DNA from: Clostridiales bacterium
GTDB taxonomy: Bacteria > Bacillota > Clostridia > Christensenellales > UBA1242
Assembly: GCA_003522085.1 (NCBI GenBank)
Contig: DPGI01000005.1
Location: 178,086 to 242,085, forward strand
Length of the DNA stretch: 64,000 bases
Direction of reading: 5' to 3'
Shown: positions 16,305 through 25,004 of the stretch, one piece after another
How positions within the stretch are numbered: the first letter of the stretch is position 1
How the letters are laid out: each line of letters begins with the position of its first letter
The notes under the pieces: generated by a model
Told to the model about the DNA's origin: nothing
Seen by the model: the letters and a program-made list of their open reading frames with translations, nothing else
Database searches by the model: none
Position numbers and translations under genes: made by a program

Positions 16305-17498
16305 TTATTTTGCTTGTGTAATTTCAAGCGTGTCTCTTGCGATTAAAAGTTCTTCATTTGTTGGGATGCGATAAACTTTGATTTTTGATGTTGGAAGTGA
16401 AAGCTCTTCAACAGTTCCACGTGGAAGATGATTGTTCTTTTCGCGGTCAAATGTCACACCTGCAAATGAAAGTTGGTCAAGAACTGCTTCGCGCAAGTCT
16501 TCTTGGTTCTCTCCTACTCCTGCCGTAAAGACGATTGCATCGGCACCGTTCATAACTGCAAGCATTGCACCTACATATTTTGATATGCGATAGCAAACCA
16601 TTTCAAGCGCGAGTTTTGCACGTTTGTTGCCGGCTTTGATTGCGTCGTTGAGTTCTCTCATATCGCTTGAAACGCCAGATACACCAACGATACCACTTTT
16701 CTTGTTGAGATAGTTGATTGCTTCTTTAACGCTCATGCCCTTTTTGTCGCACAGGTATTCTACAACGCTTGGGTCGATGTCGCCAGAACGTGTTCCCATC
16801 ATCAAGCCTTCAAGTGGCGTGAAGCCCATTGTTGTGTCGATGCTTTTTCCGCCCGCGATTGCTGTGATTGATGAGCCGTTTCCGATGTGGCATGAAATTA
16901 TTCTAAGGTCTTCCGGTTTTTTGCCCATAACGCGCGATACTTCTTGAAGTATGAATTTGTGGCTTGTGCCGTGAAAACCATATTTTCTTATTCCATAGTC
17001 TTTATAATCTTCATATTTGATGCCATACATATATGCTTTTTCAGGCATTGTTGAATGGAATGCTGTATCAAACACTGCAACATTTGGCACACCCGGCATA
17101 CTTGCTTGGCAAGCGCGGATTCCTGAGATGTTTGCTGGCATATGAAGTGGGCCAAGTGGCTTTAATGATTCAAGTTTTTCAAGAACTTCGTCGTCTACAA
17201 GCACTGAATGTGTGTATATTTCACCGCCGTGGAGCACTCTGTGGCCTACTGCGTCGATTTCTGAAAGAGATGAGATTGCGTTTTCAAGCAACAGTTTAAT
17301 TACGTTTTCCATTGCTTGCTCGTGATTGTCGAGTTTAACGTTTAACACCTTTTCTTTTCCGTTGATTTTGATTGATACAAATGATGTTGGAAGACCAATT
17401 TTTTCGCAGTTTCCTTTTGCGATTACGCTTTCATTTGTCATGTCGAGAAGTTGATATTTAAGTGATGAACTTCCTGCGTTTACTACTAATACTTTCAT
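16305..17498 (-). CDS. ackA: Acetate kinase
   Basis: Makes ATP from acetyl phosphate and ADP, producing acetate. The 397-residue protein shows VNAGSSSLKYQL at the N-terminus, HRVLHGGE, FDTAFHSTMP, YGFHGTSHK, SCHIGNGSS, and FTAGVGEN near the C-terminus, all ASKHA-family acetokinase signatures. The ATG follows the pta stop codon directly. With pta it forms the substrate-level phosphorylation branch of a fermenter. Confidence 0.98.
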   Translation of the reverse strand: MKVLVVNAGSSSLKYQLLDMTNESVIAKGNCEKIGLPTSFVSIKINGKEKVLNVKLDNHEQAMENVIKLLLENAISSLSEIDAVGHRVLHGGEIYTHSVLVDDEVLEKLESLKPLGPLHMPANISGIRACQASMPGVPNVAVFDTAFHSTMPEKAYMYGIKYEDYKDYGIRKYGFHGTSHKFILQEVSRVMGKKPEDLRIISCHIGNGSSITAIAGGKSIDTTMGFTPLEGLMMGTRSGDIDPSVVEYLCDKKGMSVKEAINYLNKKSGIVGVSGVSSDMRELNDAIKAGNKRAKLALEMVCYRISKYVGAMLAVMNGADAIVFTAGVGENQEDLREAVLDQLSFAGVTFDREKNNHLPRGTVEELSLPTSKIKVYRIPTNEELLIARDTLEITQAK

Positions 17499-18479
17499 TT
17501 AATTCTCCTTTGCTTGAAGCGCTGTGATTGCGCTTAAAATAACTATGTCTTGCACGCTGCAACCCCTTGACAGGTCATTTACTGGCTTTTTAAGGCCTTG
17601 AACTATTGGACCAATTGCATTCATATTCCCCAAAATTTGCATTGCTTTGTATGTGATGTTGCCGCTGGAAAGGTCTGGGAAAATAAGAATATTTGCATTG
17701 CCTTGTATTTTTGAGTTTGGCACTTTGAGTTTGGCTACGTCGGCGCAAAGTGCGCTGTCAAGTTGAAGTTCGCCGTCGCAAACAACTGCTGGACGCGAGA
17801 ATTTGCTTGCTGCTGTCGCCATTTTTTCGGGAACTTCGCCTTTTGCGCTGCCCTTGCTTGAATATGACAAGAACGCAACATTCATTTCTTCTAAACCAAT
17901 TATTTTTGCTGTGTCAATTGTTTGATTTGCGATTGTGACAAGCTCGTCCGCTGTTGGGCATACATTAAGTCCGCAATCTGCAAGCAAAAGTGTGCGATTT
18001 TTTATAACTTCGTTTTTACCAAAAATCAAAAATGAAGATGACGCGATTTGCCCTTTTTTGCCTGTTTTAATAATTTGAAGCGCTGGCTTTAAAGCGCGTG
18101 CTGTTGAGGCTTCTGCGCCTGCAACCATGCCGTCTGCTATGCCTAAATCAACCAATAGCGTTGCAAAATAATATGGATCAGTAACCAAATTTTCCGCTTC
18201 TTCCATTGTCATGCCCTTTTCTTTACGCTTTGTGTAAAGGTGTTTAACAAGTTTTGATTTTAAAGGGCAAGTTTTTGGATTCATAATTGTGAATTTTAGC
18301 AGTGATTTGTCGCGGATTATGAAACTGCTTTCATCACCGACTAAAATCACATTACATATTTTTTTCTTGTGCAAGATTTTTACTGCTTCGATTGTTCTGT
18401 CGCTGAATCCTGCTTCTGGAAAGATTATTGTTTTATTTTTTGCTCGTGCACGAGCAAATAATTTTTTTGTGTCGAACAT
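17499..18479 (-). CDS. pta: Phosphate acetyltransferase
   Basis: Interconverts acetyl-CoA and acetyl phosphate. The 326-residue single-domain form shows IIFPEAGFSDRTIEAVKIL, GMVAGAEASTARALKPALQII (substrate pocket with ADGMVAGA), and LIFPDLSSGNITYKAMQ plus GPIVQGLKKPVNDLSRGC at the C-terminus. Ribosome binding site AAAAGGG. First gene of the pta-ackA operon; 144 bp separate it from the divergent ylbJ. Confidence 0.97.
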   Translation of the reverse strand: MFDTKKLFARARAKNKTIIFPEAGFSDRTIEAVKILHKKKICNVILVGDESSFIIRDKSLLKFTIMNPKTCPLKSKLVKHLYTKRKEKGMTMEEAENLVTDPYYFATLLVDLGIADGMVAGAEASTARALKPALQIIKTGKKGQIASSSFLIFGKNEVIKNRTLLLADCGLNVCPTADELVTIANQTIDTAKIIGLEEMNVAFLSYSSKGSAKGEVPEKMATAASKFSRPAVVCDGELQLDSALCADVAKLKVPNSKIQGNANILIFPDLSSGNITYKAMQILGNMNAIGPIVQGLKKPVNDLSRGCSVQDIVILSAITALQAKEN

Positions 18480-18622
18480 GAATATTCCCTTTTAACCTTT
18501 TAACTATTTGTGGTTTTTTATGTTTGAATTTGCTTTTAATTTAATTTTAAATTTTATTCTTTTTCTAGATTATATTTAGTATATATAATTATCTTTATTT
18601 CGTCAAATAATTCGAGGCTTTT

Positions 18623-19546
18623 TTGAAAAAATTTAACTTTTTTATCACTATTTTGTTGATTGTTTTGGTTGTTTTGATTGCTTTAAATAGCAAAGTCTTT
18701 ATCTCTGCTGCACTAAACGGAATTTCTGCTTGGGCTTTCAACGTTTTGCCATGCATCTTTCCTTTTATGATTATAACAAAAATCATAATATCGATGGGAC
18801 AAGTTGAAAAGTTTTGCAAGCCATTTTCGCGACCTTTTTTAAAACTTTATGGGACAAGCGGCAGCAGCGCATATGTATTTTTTATGAGCATTTTGGCGGG
18901 CTATCCGGTTGGGTCGCAAATGGTTGCTTCGCTTTATGAAAGCGGAAAAATTGACAGGACTCAGGCTTACAGAATGTCGAGTTTTTGTTCAAATTCGGGG
19001 CCAATGTTTATAATTGGAACAGTGGGCTGCTTGCTGCTGAAAAACGCGGCGGCTGGCGGAATTTTGTTTGCATCGCATGTGCTTAGTGCTCTTTTAAATG
19101 GGCTTGTTTACAGAAAAATTCGGGCACGTGGAAACACGCAGAATGCAGAAGAAAATGTGCAGGTTTTGCCCGCTTCGCAATCGTTTGGCGACATGGTTGG
19201 CACGTCAGTTCAAGCGATTTTGAACGTTGGCGGAATCATTTGCTTTTTCTTTATAATAATCGAAGCACTCTCTCCTTTTTTGGGACTTTTGCCCGGCGTA
19301 GTTAGGCCGCTTGCGGAAGGACTTATTGAACTTACGCGCGGCTGCATTGACGCAAGCAGTTTGCCAACTTTTGCGGCGAGCGTGATGTGCAGTTTTATGA
19401 TTGGATTTGGCGGATTTTCGACGATATTGCAATCGATGACGATGTTAAAAAAACTGAGAATGCCGGTGTGGCTGTTCTCAGTTATGAAATTTAGTCAAGG
19501 ACTAATTTCGGCAGGAATTACTGCTGTTTTAATGCTTGCTATTTAG
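18623..19546 (+). CDS. ylbJ: Sporulation integral membrane protein YlbJ-like
   Basis: A 307-residue polytopic membrane protein with the nucleoside-recognition/gate fold. The motif FFMSILAGYPVGSQMVASLYESGKI and SFCSNSGPMFIIGTVG are typical of YlbJ, which is needed for spore cortex formation in Bacillus. Starts with TTG behind GAGG at suitable spacing; no better ATG is near. It overlaps the 3' end of the convergent hypothetical gene by 8 bp. One of the few plus-strand genes. Confidence 0.85.
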   Translation: MKKFNFFITILLIVLVVLIALNSKVFISAALNGISAWAFNVLPCIFPFMIITKIIISMGQVEKFCKPFSRPFLKLYGTSGSSAYVFFMSILAGYPVGSQMVASLYESGKIDRTQAYRMSSFCSNSGPMFIIGTVGCLLLKNAAAGGILFASHVLSALLNGLVYRKIRARGNTQNAEENVQVLPASQSFGDMVGTSVQAILNVGGIICFFFIIIEALSPFLGLLPGVVRPLAEGLIELTRGCIDASSLPTFAASVMCSFMIGFGGFSTILQSMTMLKKLRMPVWLFSVMKFSQGLISAGITAVLMLAI

Positions 19547-20360
19547 TTTCGTGTTTAATTTGTGCTTGAACGATGCTTTCAAGTTCTCTCATCAAATATT
19601 TGAGTGAGCGAATGCCTTTTGTTGCATATTTAAGCCCGCAAACAAGGCCATTTACAAGGTCAAAATCTTGTTCAAGACAAGCGATAATTACGCAGTGAAG
19701 CATAAGATTTACATCGTCAGTTTGGGCTGTTTCTTTTTCTTCGCAAAGGCGCTCGATCATTTCAATCGCTGCGTCTTTTGCTGCGATAAATGTAAGGCAA
19801 GCGCCAGTTGGGTCTTTTAAATAATAAGACGATCTTTCGATTGGGAAAGGAACAATTTTTAAACGCTCTTCTGGTGGAAGGGCTTCGATTTGTTCTTCTG
19901 TCATTGGCTCGGCTTCTTCTTCAACTGTTTCTGATTCAGGCTCTTGAAGTCCAAACGCATCGATAAGCAAGTTTTTGAATGGAAGGATTACACTTTCCAT
20001 AAACTTTTGAGAATCTAAACGGTTGTTTTCATCGGCGAAATATGAAGTGATAAGTTCGTCATATTTAATCTTGCCACTTCCTATATCGGCAAGAAGGCAA
20101 AATACGAGCGCCAAAACTTTGTATTCTTCTTTTGGCATAACAAAAATTTTCTTCCCTGTTGAATCTTTTGTAAAAGCGCGGTCAAATTCTTTGGCTTTGT
20201 TGAATGAATTCATGCATTCTGAAAGAAGTTCGTATACTTCTGGACATTCGGCGATTGCTTCTAAAATTTTGTTGATTTTTTGGTCTGCAAACAACATTTT
20301 TGTTGTTGTAAGATCGTCACATAATGAAATTAAGTTTTTGATTTGATTTTCGTTTTCCAT
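19539..20360 (-). CDS. Hypothetical protein, 273 aa
   Basis: Not recognised. Predicted mostly alpha-helical, cytoplasmic, with an acidic linker (about residues 140-165, rich in Glu and Pro) dividing an N-terminal helical part from a C-terminal part. Good ribosome binding site AGAGGAA before the ATG and an extended -10 (TGC-TAAAAT) upstream. Convergent with and overlapping ylbJ by 8 bp, and divergent from the DUF4364 gene. Confidence 0.7.
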   Translation of the reverse strand: MENENQIKNLISLCDDLTTTKMLFADQKINKILEAIAECPEVYELLSECMNSFNKAKEFDRAFTKDSTGKKIFVMPKEEYKVLALVFCLLADIGSGKIKYDELITSYFADENNRLDSQKFMESVILPFKNLLIDAFGLQEPESETVEEEAEPMTEEQIEALPPEERLKIVPFPIERSSYYLKDPTGACLTFIAAKDAAIEMIERLCEEKETAQTDDVNLMLHCVIIACLEQDFDLVNGLVCGLKYATKGIRSLKYLMRELESIVQAQIKHETK

Positions 20361-20413
20361 TTCTATTCCTCTGCCTATATTTTAGCATATCTATTAAAAA
20401 AAACAATAAAAAA

Positions 20414-20449
20414 TTTGCAATATTACAAAAAAAATGATATTATTATGCC
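20414..20449 (+). promoter_or_regulatory. Promoter of the DUF4364 gene, leaderless type
   Basis: TTTGCA (20414-20419), 18-bp spacer, TGA-TATTAT (20438-20443), then 6 nt to the ATG. No ribosome binding site can fit. Confidence 0.6.
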
Positions 20450-21010
20450 ATGGACAATATCATTTCAGACGAAATCAACAACGAAGAAAAGGTGCGACTT
20501 AAACTTACACTGTTATTTTTCATGGAAAAAATGGAAATTCCACTCACCAAAAACTCTATTCTCGACATCTGCTCGCTTGAAAATGATTGGATTAGTTACA
20601 TAGACTGCGTCGCTATCATTTCAGAACTTTGCGACAGCGGCTTTATCTATAAAACCGAAAACGCTGAAAATGACGAACTTTATTCTATCACCTATTCCGG
20701 TCGCGAATGTTTAGCTCAACTTTACACCCGCGTGCCATATGAACGCCGCGAAAAAATGACCGAATATGTAAAGCAAAACAAACTTTCAGTTAAGGCATCG
20801 CAAGAATACACTTCAAACTATGTAAAAAACGACGACGGCTCTTATACTGTTACTCTCAGAATTTATGAGCCAATGATTCCAACCCCTATGTTTGAAATAA
20901 AAATTAAAGCACCTTCAAGACAAAGCGCAATCGAGGCTGACAAAAAATGGAAGCGCAATGCTCCAAGTGTTTATGAATATGTTTATGAAAATTTGGTTAA
21001 TACCGACTAA
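20450..21010 (+). CDS. DUF4364 family protein, winged-helix type
   Basis: 186 residues. The N-terminal 90 residues look like a winged-helix domain (KVRLKLTLLFFMEKMEIPLTKNSILDIC, then ISELCDSGFIYKTENAENDELYSITYSGRECL), as in the Clostridia-specific DUF4364 family, which is thought to be regulatory. The C-terminal part is a beta-rich domain (SYTVTLRIYEP, MFEIKIKAPS). It starts with a predicted leaderless ATG. A repeat module begins at the base after its stop codon, so it lacks an ordinary terminator. Confidence 0.75.
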   Translation: MDNIISDEINNEEKVRLKLTLLFFMEKMEIPLTKNSILDICSLENDWISYIDCVAIISELCDSGFIYKTENAENDELYSITYSGRECLAQLYTRVPYERREKMTEYVKQNKLSVKASQEYTSNYVKNDDGSYTVTLRIYEPMIPTPMFEIKIKAPSRQSAIEADKKWKRNAPSVYEYVYENLVNTD

Positions 21011-21037
21011 TCGTGGGGACAACCAAATTTTTTTATA
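21011..21037 (+). repeat. Truncated repeat unit (27 bp)
   Basis: TCGTGGGGACAACCAAAT plus a T-run, then the same motif again at 21038. It is a boundary motif with almost no unit body and begins directly after the DUF4364 stop codon. Confidence 0.75.
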
Positions 21038-21263
21038 TCGTGGGGACAACCAAATTTTTTTACGCGGACACACCCGCTAGGCGCGGGCAACCGCTAAAAT
21101 TCGGTTTTCCACCACGGACCCCTTTCCCGCAACTTGACGCGCCCCGGGCGCTTTCGGCGTTGCATCAGGGCGCGCTAAACTGTTTTCGCCGAGCAAAGCT
21201 CTTCCCCGAAAAAGTTTAACATCGCTTATCTTTATGGATAAATAAGATAGACAAGAAGACTTA
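21038..21263 (+). repeat. 225-bp GC-rich repeat unit, copy 2
   Basis: Same structure as copy 1 at 9043: boundary motif, then a GC-rich body with CCCGC/GCGGG and CGCGCCC/GGGCGCG complementarities, ending in a short AT-rich segment before the next boundary motif. It is tandem with copy 3. Frames on both strands exist but change between copies. Confidence 0.9.
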
Positions 21264-21488
21264 TCGTGGGGACAACCAAATTTTTTTACGCGGACACACC
21301 CGCTAGCCGCGGGCAACCGCTAAAATTCGGTTTTCCACCACGGGCCCCTTTCCCGCAACTTGACGCGCCCCGGGCGCTTTCGGCGTTGCATCAGGGCGCG
21401 CTAAACTGTTTTCGCCGGACAAAGCCCTTCCCCGAAAAAGTTTAACATCGCACTTCTTATTGATAAATTAGATAGACAAGAAGACTTA
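21264..21488 (+). repeat. 225-bp GC-rich repeat unit, copy 3
   Basis: Direct tandem duplicate of copy 2 with scattered changes, for example GGACAAAGCCC in place of GAGCAAAGCTC and an altered AT-rich end. Followed by boundary motif TCGTGGGGACAACCAAATTA at 21489. Confidence 0.9.
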
Positions 21489-21510
21489 TCGTGGGGACAA
21501 CCAAATTAAG

Positions 21511-21609
21511 GTCACCTGCGGTGACATGATAGCACGCTGACGCGTGCATGATAGTCGCTGCGCAACATGATGGTTGACTGCGTCGACATGATGGTGCAAC
21601 AAGTTGCGC
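21511..21609 (+). repeat. Array B of five short hairpins
   Basis: Same design as array A and the same first hairpin (GTCACC TGC GGTGAC). The following stems are GCACGC, GTCGC, GTTGAC and GTGCAAC, with linkers ATGATA or ATGATG. One stem is perfect, two rely on G-T pairs, one has a mismatch. The second stem of B (GCACGC) equals the ninth of A, with loop TGAC against TGGC. Confidence 0.85.
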
Positions 21610-21640
21610 ATATTGTTGAAAAGAGCAAAAATTGCTACGA

Positions 21641-21670
21641 AAAAAAAAAGATTGAAATTCAATCTTTTTT
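21641..21670. terminator. Bidirectional terminator hairpin
   Basis: AAGATTG/CAATCTT stem with a 5-nt loop, flanked by an A-run on the left and a T-run on the right, so it can act on both strands. It would close a transcript crossing module B. Confidence 0.65.
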
Positions 21671-21838
21671 ATTTAATTTTTATTTAATTTTGTATTTTAT
21701 TTTTAATTTTTTATTATTTAATTATTTATTTTTATTTTATTTTAATTATTTTTCGATTTATTTCGCAATTTATTTTATTATTTAATTAAAAACCCTTTTA
21801 CTGCCTTTATTTTTCGGATATTTAATTAAACAATAAAT

Positions 21839-22294
21839 TTAATTATTATTTATTTGTGATTTAATTTTTTCGATTTCTGCCACTGCGAGAGTATCGCAAC
21901 GATTGTTTAATTCGTTGTCGGCGTGCCCTTTGACTTTGTTCCATGTAATTTTATGTTTCGCGCATACATTTAATAGTCTTTGCCACAGTTCTACGTTTTG
22001 AACCGGCTTCTTCCCTTTTGTGCGCCAACCACTCATAAGCCAATATGAAATCCAATCTTGCAAAAAAGCATTTACAACGTATGCCGAATCACTGTATATT
22101 TCAACTTCGCAGTCTTCCTTCAGCGCTTCAAGCCCGCTTATTACGCCGATGAGTTCCATGCGATTGTTTGTGGTTTGCTCCTCACCGCCTGTGAGCACTT
22201 TTTCGGCGCTGCCATGGCGGAGTATTGCTGCCCAGCCGCCGACCCCCGGATTGCCCGAGCACGCTCCGTCGGTGTATAATACTACTTTTTTCAA
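21839..22294 (-). CDS. rnhA: Ribonuclease HI
   Basis: Cleaves the RNA strand of RNA-DNA hybrids. The 151-residue protein shows YTDGACSGNPGVGGW with the first catalytic Asp, NNRMELIGVISGLEAL with the Glu, YSDSAYVVN with the second Asp, and HADNELNNRCD with the final His/Asp. Bacterial type 1, ordinary length. It starts one base after the HIT gene stop and is probably co-transcribed with it. Confidence 0.95.
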   Translation of the reverse strand: MKKVVLYTDGACSGNPGVGGWAAILRHGSAEKVLTGGEEQTTNNRMELIGVISGLEALKEDCEVEIYSDSAYVVNAFLQDWISYWLMSGWRTKGKKPVQNVELWQRLLNVCAKHKITWNKVKGHADNELNNRCDTLAVAEIEKIKSQINNN

Positions 22295-22295
22295 A

Positions 22296-22694
22296 CTATT
22301 TAACCCTCAACTTTTTAACAATTTCATTTAAATCGCTTGTTTTACTTGCCTTGTTCATGACAAGTTTTGCGCCGTCGTTTGCTTTGCGCGGAAAAACGTG
22401 GACATGAAAATGTCCGACTGCTTGTCCTGCGGCAGGTTTGCAATTTGTAACCAAATTTGCTCCGTCATAGCCAAGGTTTAAAAAGTGGCGAACCATCATT
22501 TTAGCCGTTTTCATAACGTCTAGATATTGTTGTTGAGTGCATTCGTCCATGTCGCTTACGTGCTGTTTTGGAACAACAAGGCAGTGCCCTTCAACGTCGT
22601 TTTCGATATCTAAAAAAACGAGCGTTTTGTCGTCTTCATACAATTTATAGCAAGGAATTTCTCCCGAAATGATTTTACAAAAAATACAATCCAT
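22296..22694 (-). CDS. HIT family nucleotide-binding protein
   Basis: 132-residue histidine-triad protein, probably a nucleotidyl hydrolase (HinT-like). CIFCKIISGEIP at the N-terminus supplies the usual CxxC pair, and GHFHVHVFPR (about 104-113) is the HxHxHxx catalytic motif. Ribosome binding site AAAGGAG. Located just upstream of rnhA in the same direction. Confidence 0.93.
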   Translation of the reverse strand: MDCIFCKIISGEIPCYKLYEDDKTLVFLDIENDVEGHCLVVPKQHVSDMDECTQQQYLDVMKTAKMMVRHFLNLGYDGANLVTNCKPAAGQAVGHFHVHVFPRKANDGAKLVMNKASKTSDLNEIVKKLRVK

Positions 22695-22742
22695 ATTTGT
22701 TTTCTCCTTTTATTATTTTAACACATTTATCGCGCTTAGCAA

Positions 22743-22772
22743 AATAAAAAAGAGAACAAATTTTGTTCTCTT
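22743..22772 (-). terminator. Terminator of the 371-aa gene
   Basis: AGAGAACAAA/TTTGTTCTCT stem with a T-run on the minus strand, directly after the stop codon at 22777. Confidence 0.8.
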
Positions 22773-22776
22773 TCTT

Positions 22777-23892
22777 TTATAAGATGGTTAAGTCTTCTTT
22801 TGTGAGAGTTGTGTCTTTCAAGTATTCATCGTCAAGTTTATAGAATGTGTGCGATGCGTTTTCGAAAAGTTCAAACATGCGTTTTATGTTTTTATCGTTA
22901 AGTTTGTTTGCGTCAAACTGAATAAATCCTTTTTCGTCGCGGATGTATTCGCCTTTGTCGCCATGCATTATATAATCGTCTGTGCACCAGCCATCTTTGC
23001 CTTTCCAGAACAATTTTTCAACCAAATCTTGATAGGTTTTTGCGATTTTATTGTAGTTTGGATGTTTTTGCTTATTAAGCTTTATCATAATTAAATCATG
23101 TCTTTCAACATAAGTTTCGCAAAGTGTAAATATGCGGGAAATTTCGCTGATTTGTTCATCTTTTGAAAGACCTTTCCAATAATCCTTGAATGTTTTTTCT
23201 TTTTCAGGCGCAGTAGGACGAACAGTCTCGCGTGGCTTCATCATCTCTTCTCTTGCCTTTCTTGCTGCTTCTTTGCGAGCGGATTTTTCGGCGGCGATTG
23301 CTTCGCGCTTCGCTTGCTCTTCGGCCTGTGTCGCTTTGTGCATATGATATTGGAAATTTGGGCAAATTAGGCTCATTTCCATTTGGATTTTAACTGGCAA
23401 ATCATGTTGGACATAGCCATTTGTGAGTTTTTCCATAAGATATAAATCCACTTCGTTTTTGCGTTTGCAAATCTCTTCGGCTTCAATCAAAACAGCAAGC
23501 AGTTTTTTCATTTTTGCTGTGTCCCAAGAGTTTTGGTCGCGAAGTTCATTCAGCACGACATCGATGCTTTTTGCAAGGTCGCAATTTCTCTTTTTAGAAT
23601 CTTGGAAATCCTTGTTAAAGCAGAATTTATGATTTGTTGATTCAATGTTGTATGCTTGGCTGACAGCGGTGAAAAGTTTGCCAAGTATTGTCAGATCTTC
23701 ATAGATAACTTTGCGATATTTAAAAGCATTTGATTTATAGCGATTGTAAACCTCTTTATCATCTTCGGTCATTGCATTGATTTCTTCGTCAGTAATAATA
23801 TCGTCTTCGATTTTTACGTCACCTTCTACTAATACTGGCACCAAATCTTCCTTTTTGCTGTTTTTGTCAAATTCGGGTCGAACTATTGCCAT
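22777..23892 (-). CDS. Hypothetical protein, 371 aa, charged coiled-coil segment
   Basis: Not recognised. The frame continues 55 codons upstream to 24057, overlapping degV, but AAAGGAG stands 6 nt before the ATG at 23892 (MAIVRPEF), which is chosen. Predicted mostly helical and soluble. A stretch of about 40 Lys/Arg/Glu/Ala residues in the middle (EEQAKREAIAAEKSARKEAA and onward) looks like a single charged helix. Several Trp/Tyr/Asp-rich patches lie in the C-terminal third. It is monocistronic, with a terminator following. Confidence 0.65.
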   Translation of the reverse strand: MAIVRPEFDKNSKKEDLVPVLVEGDVKIEDDIITDEEINAMTEDDKEVYNRYKSNAFKYRKVIYEDLTILGKLFTAVSQAYNIESTNHKFCFNKDFQDSKKRNCDLAKSIDVVLNELRDQNSWDTAKMKKLLAVLIEAEEICKRKNEVDLYLMEKLTNGYVQHDLPVKIQMEMSLICPNFQYHMHKATQAEEQAKREAIAAEKSARKEAARKAREEMMKPRETVRPTAPEKEKTFKDYWKGLSKDEQISEISRIFTLCETYVERHDLIMIKLNKQKHPNYNKIAKTYQDLVEKLFWKGKDGWCTDDYIMHGDKGEYIRDEKGFIQFDANKLNDKNIKRMFELFENASHTFYKLDDEYLKDTTLTKEDLTIL

Positions 23893-23954
23893 TTTTTCTC
23901 CTTTGTGATTTTGTTTATGCTGATTAACAAAACAAATAAACTTGATTATTATAA

Positions 23955-23990
23955 AATAAATAAGAGGCAAAGTCAATATGCCTCTTAAAA
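23955..23990 (-). terminator. Weak terminator after degV
   Basis: AAGAGGCA/TGCCTCTT stem with a loop of about 10 nt; the minus-strand tail is only moderately T-rich. Confidence 0.5.
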
Positions 23991-24008
23991 GTTTGTTGTG
24001 AATATTTT

Positions 24009-24863
24009 TTAATTTACATCGTTTATATACAAAATTCCAAGCGTGTTTTTGCCGCAATGTGATGTGATTACACTGCCTGCCAAGTTTTCTTCGACGTGCT
24101 CGAATATGTTTTTTGATTTAACATATTCGACCACCATATCAACCAATTCTTGGCTCATGGCTGTGTGAGTGACAAAGCAAAAATCTTTGCGTGGAGATGG
24201 ATGCTTTTTCAAGATGCTGTCAACATATTTGATGAGCACGGATTTGAGTGGTCCGATTTCTTTGCCAGTGTTTATAAGGCTGCCGTCGACGACTTCAAGA
24301 CGTGGCTTAATTTTTAATAGACCTGCGACCGAGAATGTAAAACGTGAACATCTGCCACCCTTGTAAAGATATTCAAGTTTGTCTAATGTGAATGATGTTT
24401 GAGTGTTTTGTGCTGATTTAGTCATTTCGCTGACAACTTCGTCAAGACTCTTTCCTGCCCTTGCTGCCACAGCACCGCTGAGTACTGTAAGACCTGTGCC
24501 AGATGAAAGTGCGCATGAATCGACAATTTTGACTTTGTCGCCAAGCCCAAGTTCTTCAACTGCACGGCAAGCGTTTGAATAACATACTGAAAGTTTTGAA
24601 CCAATTCCGCAATGGACAATTGCGTCGCAAGATGTGAGAAGTGACGAGAAATATTCTTTAAAATCTTCGATGCTGCGAGCCGAAGTTTTTGGCAAAATTT
24701 TTGACTCATCTACAAATTTATAAATATCGTCTGGTGAAATGTTTACGCCATCAAAATATTCATTGTCGCCAAGTGTTACAATAAGCGGAAAAACAGATAT
24801 GCCAAATTCATCGACAAGGTGTTTTGGAAGGTCTGCTGTTGAATCGGTTGAAATTTTTATCAT
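24009..24863 (-). CDS. DegV family fatty-acid-binding protein
   Basis: 284-residue DegV/FakB-type protein that binds a fatty acid, usually for fatty acid kinase. The N-terminus IKISTDSTADLP and the KTSARSIEDF and SGTGLTVLSGA segments match the family, as does KLEYLYKGGRCSRF followed by LLKIKPRL. Ribosome binding site TAGGAG. No fakA gene is nearby. Confidence 0.93.
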   Translation of the reverse strand: MIKISTDSTADLPKHLVDEFGISVFPLIVTLGDNEYFDGVNISPDDIYKFVDESKILPKTSARSIEDFKEYFSSLLTSCDAIVHCGIGSKLSVCYSNACRAVEELGLGDKVKIVDSCALSSGTGLTVLSGAVAARAGKSLDEVVSEMTKSAQNTQTSFTLDKLEYLYKGGRCSRFTFSVAGLLKIKPRLEVVDGSLINTGKEIGPLKSVLIKYVDSILKKHPSPRKDFCFVTHTAMSQELVDMVVEYVKSKNIFEHVEENLAGSVITSHCGKNTLGILYINDVN

Positions 24864-24961
24864 AAATTCTCCTACTGTGTTAGTTTATCAAAACGTGCCG
24901 ACTTTGTAAAGCAAATTCGACTTTCGACATAAATTTAGACTACTCATATTTAAAATGCCAC

Positions 24962-24990
24962 TAAAAAACAAAAACGGCAAAAGCCGTTTT
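24962..24990 (-). terminator. metG terminator
   Basis: AAAACGGC/GCCGTTTT perfect 8-bp stem with AAAA/TTTT loop and a T-rich tail on the minus strand. Confidence 0.85.
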
Positions 24991-25004
24991 TATTGTTGAC
25001 AATT

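Larger units (their letters stand above)
21011..21838. other. Intergenic region filled by repeat module B and an AT-rich tract
   Basis: 828 bp without a convincing gene. It contains a 27-bp partial unit, two full 225-bp GC-rich units in tandem, a boundary motif, five short hairpins, a bidirectional terminator hairpin, and a tract of about 115 bp that is almost purely A and T and T-biased on the plus strand, then the rnhA 3' flank. Confidence 0.75.

Noticed and set aside
23893..24057. 55-codon extension of the 371-aa protein
   Set aside because: It overlaps the degV 3' end, has no ribosome binding site, and AAAGGAG precedes the internal ATG.
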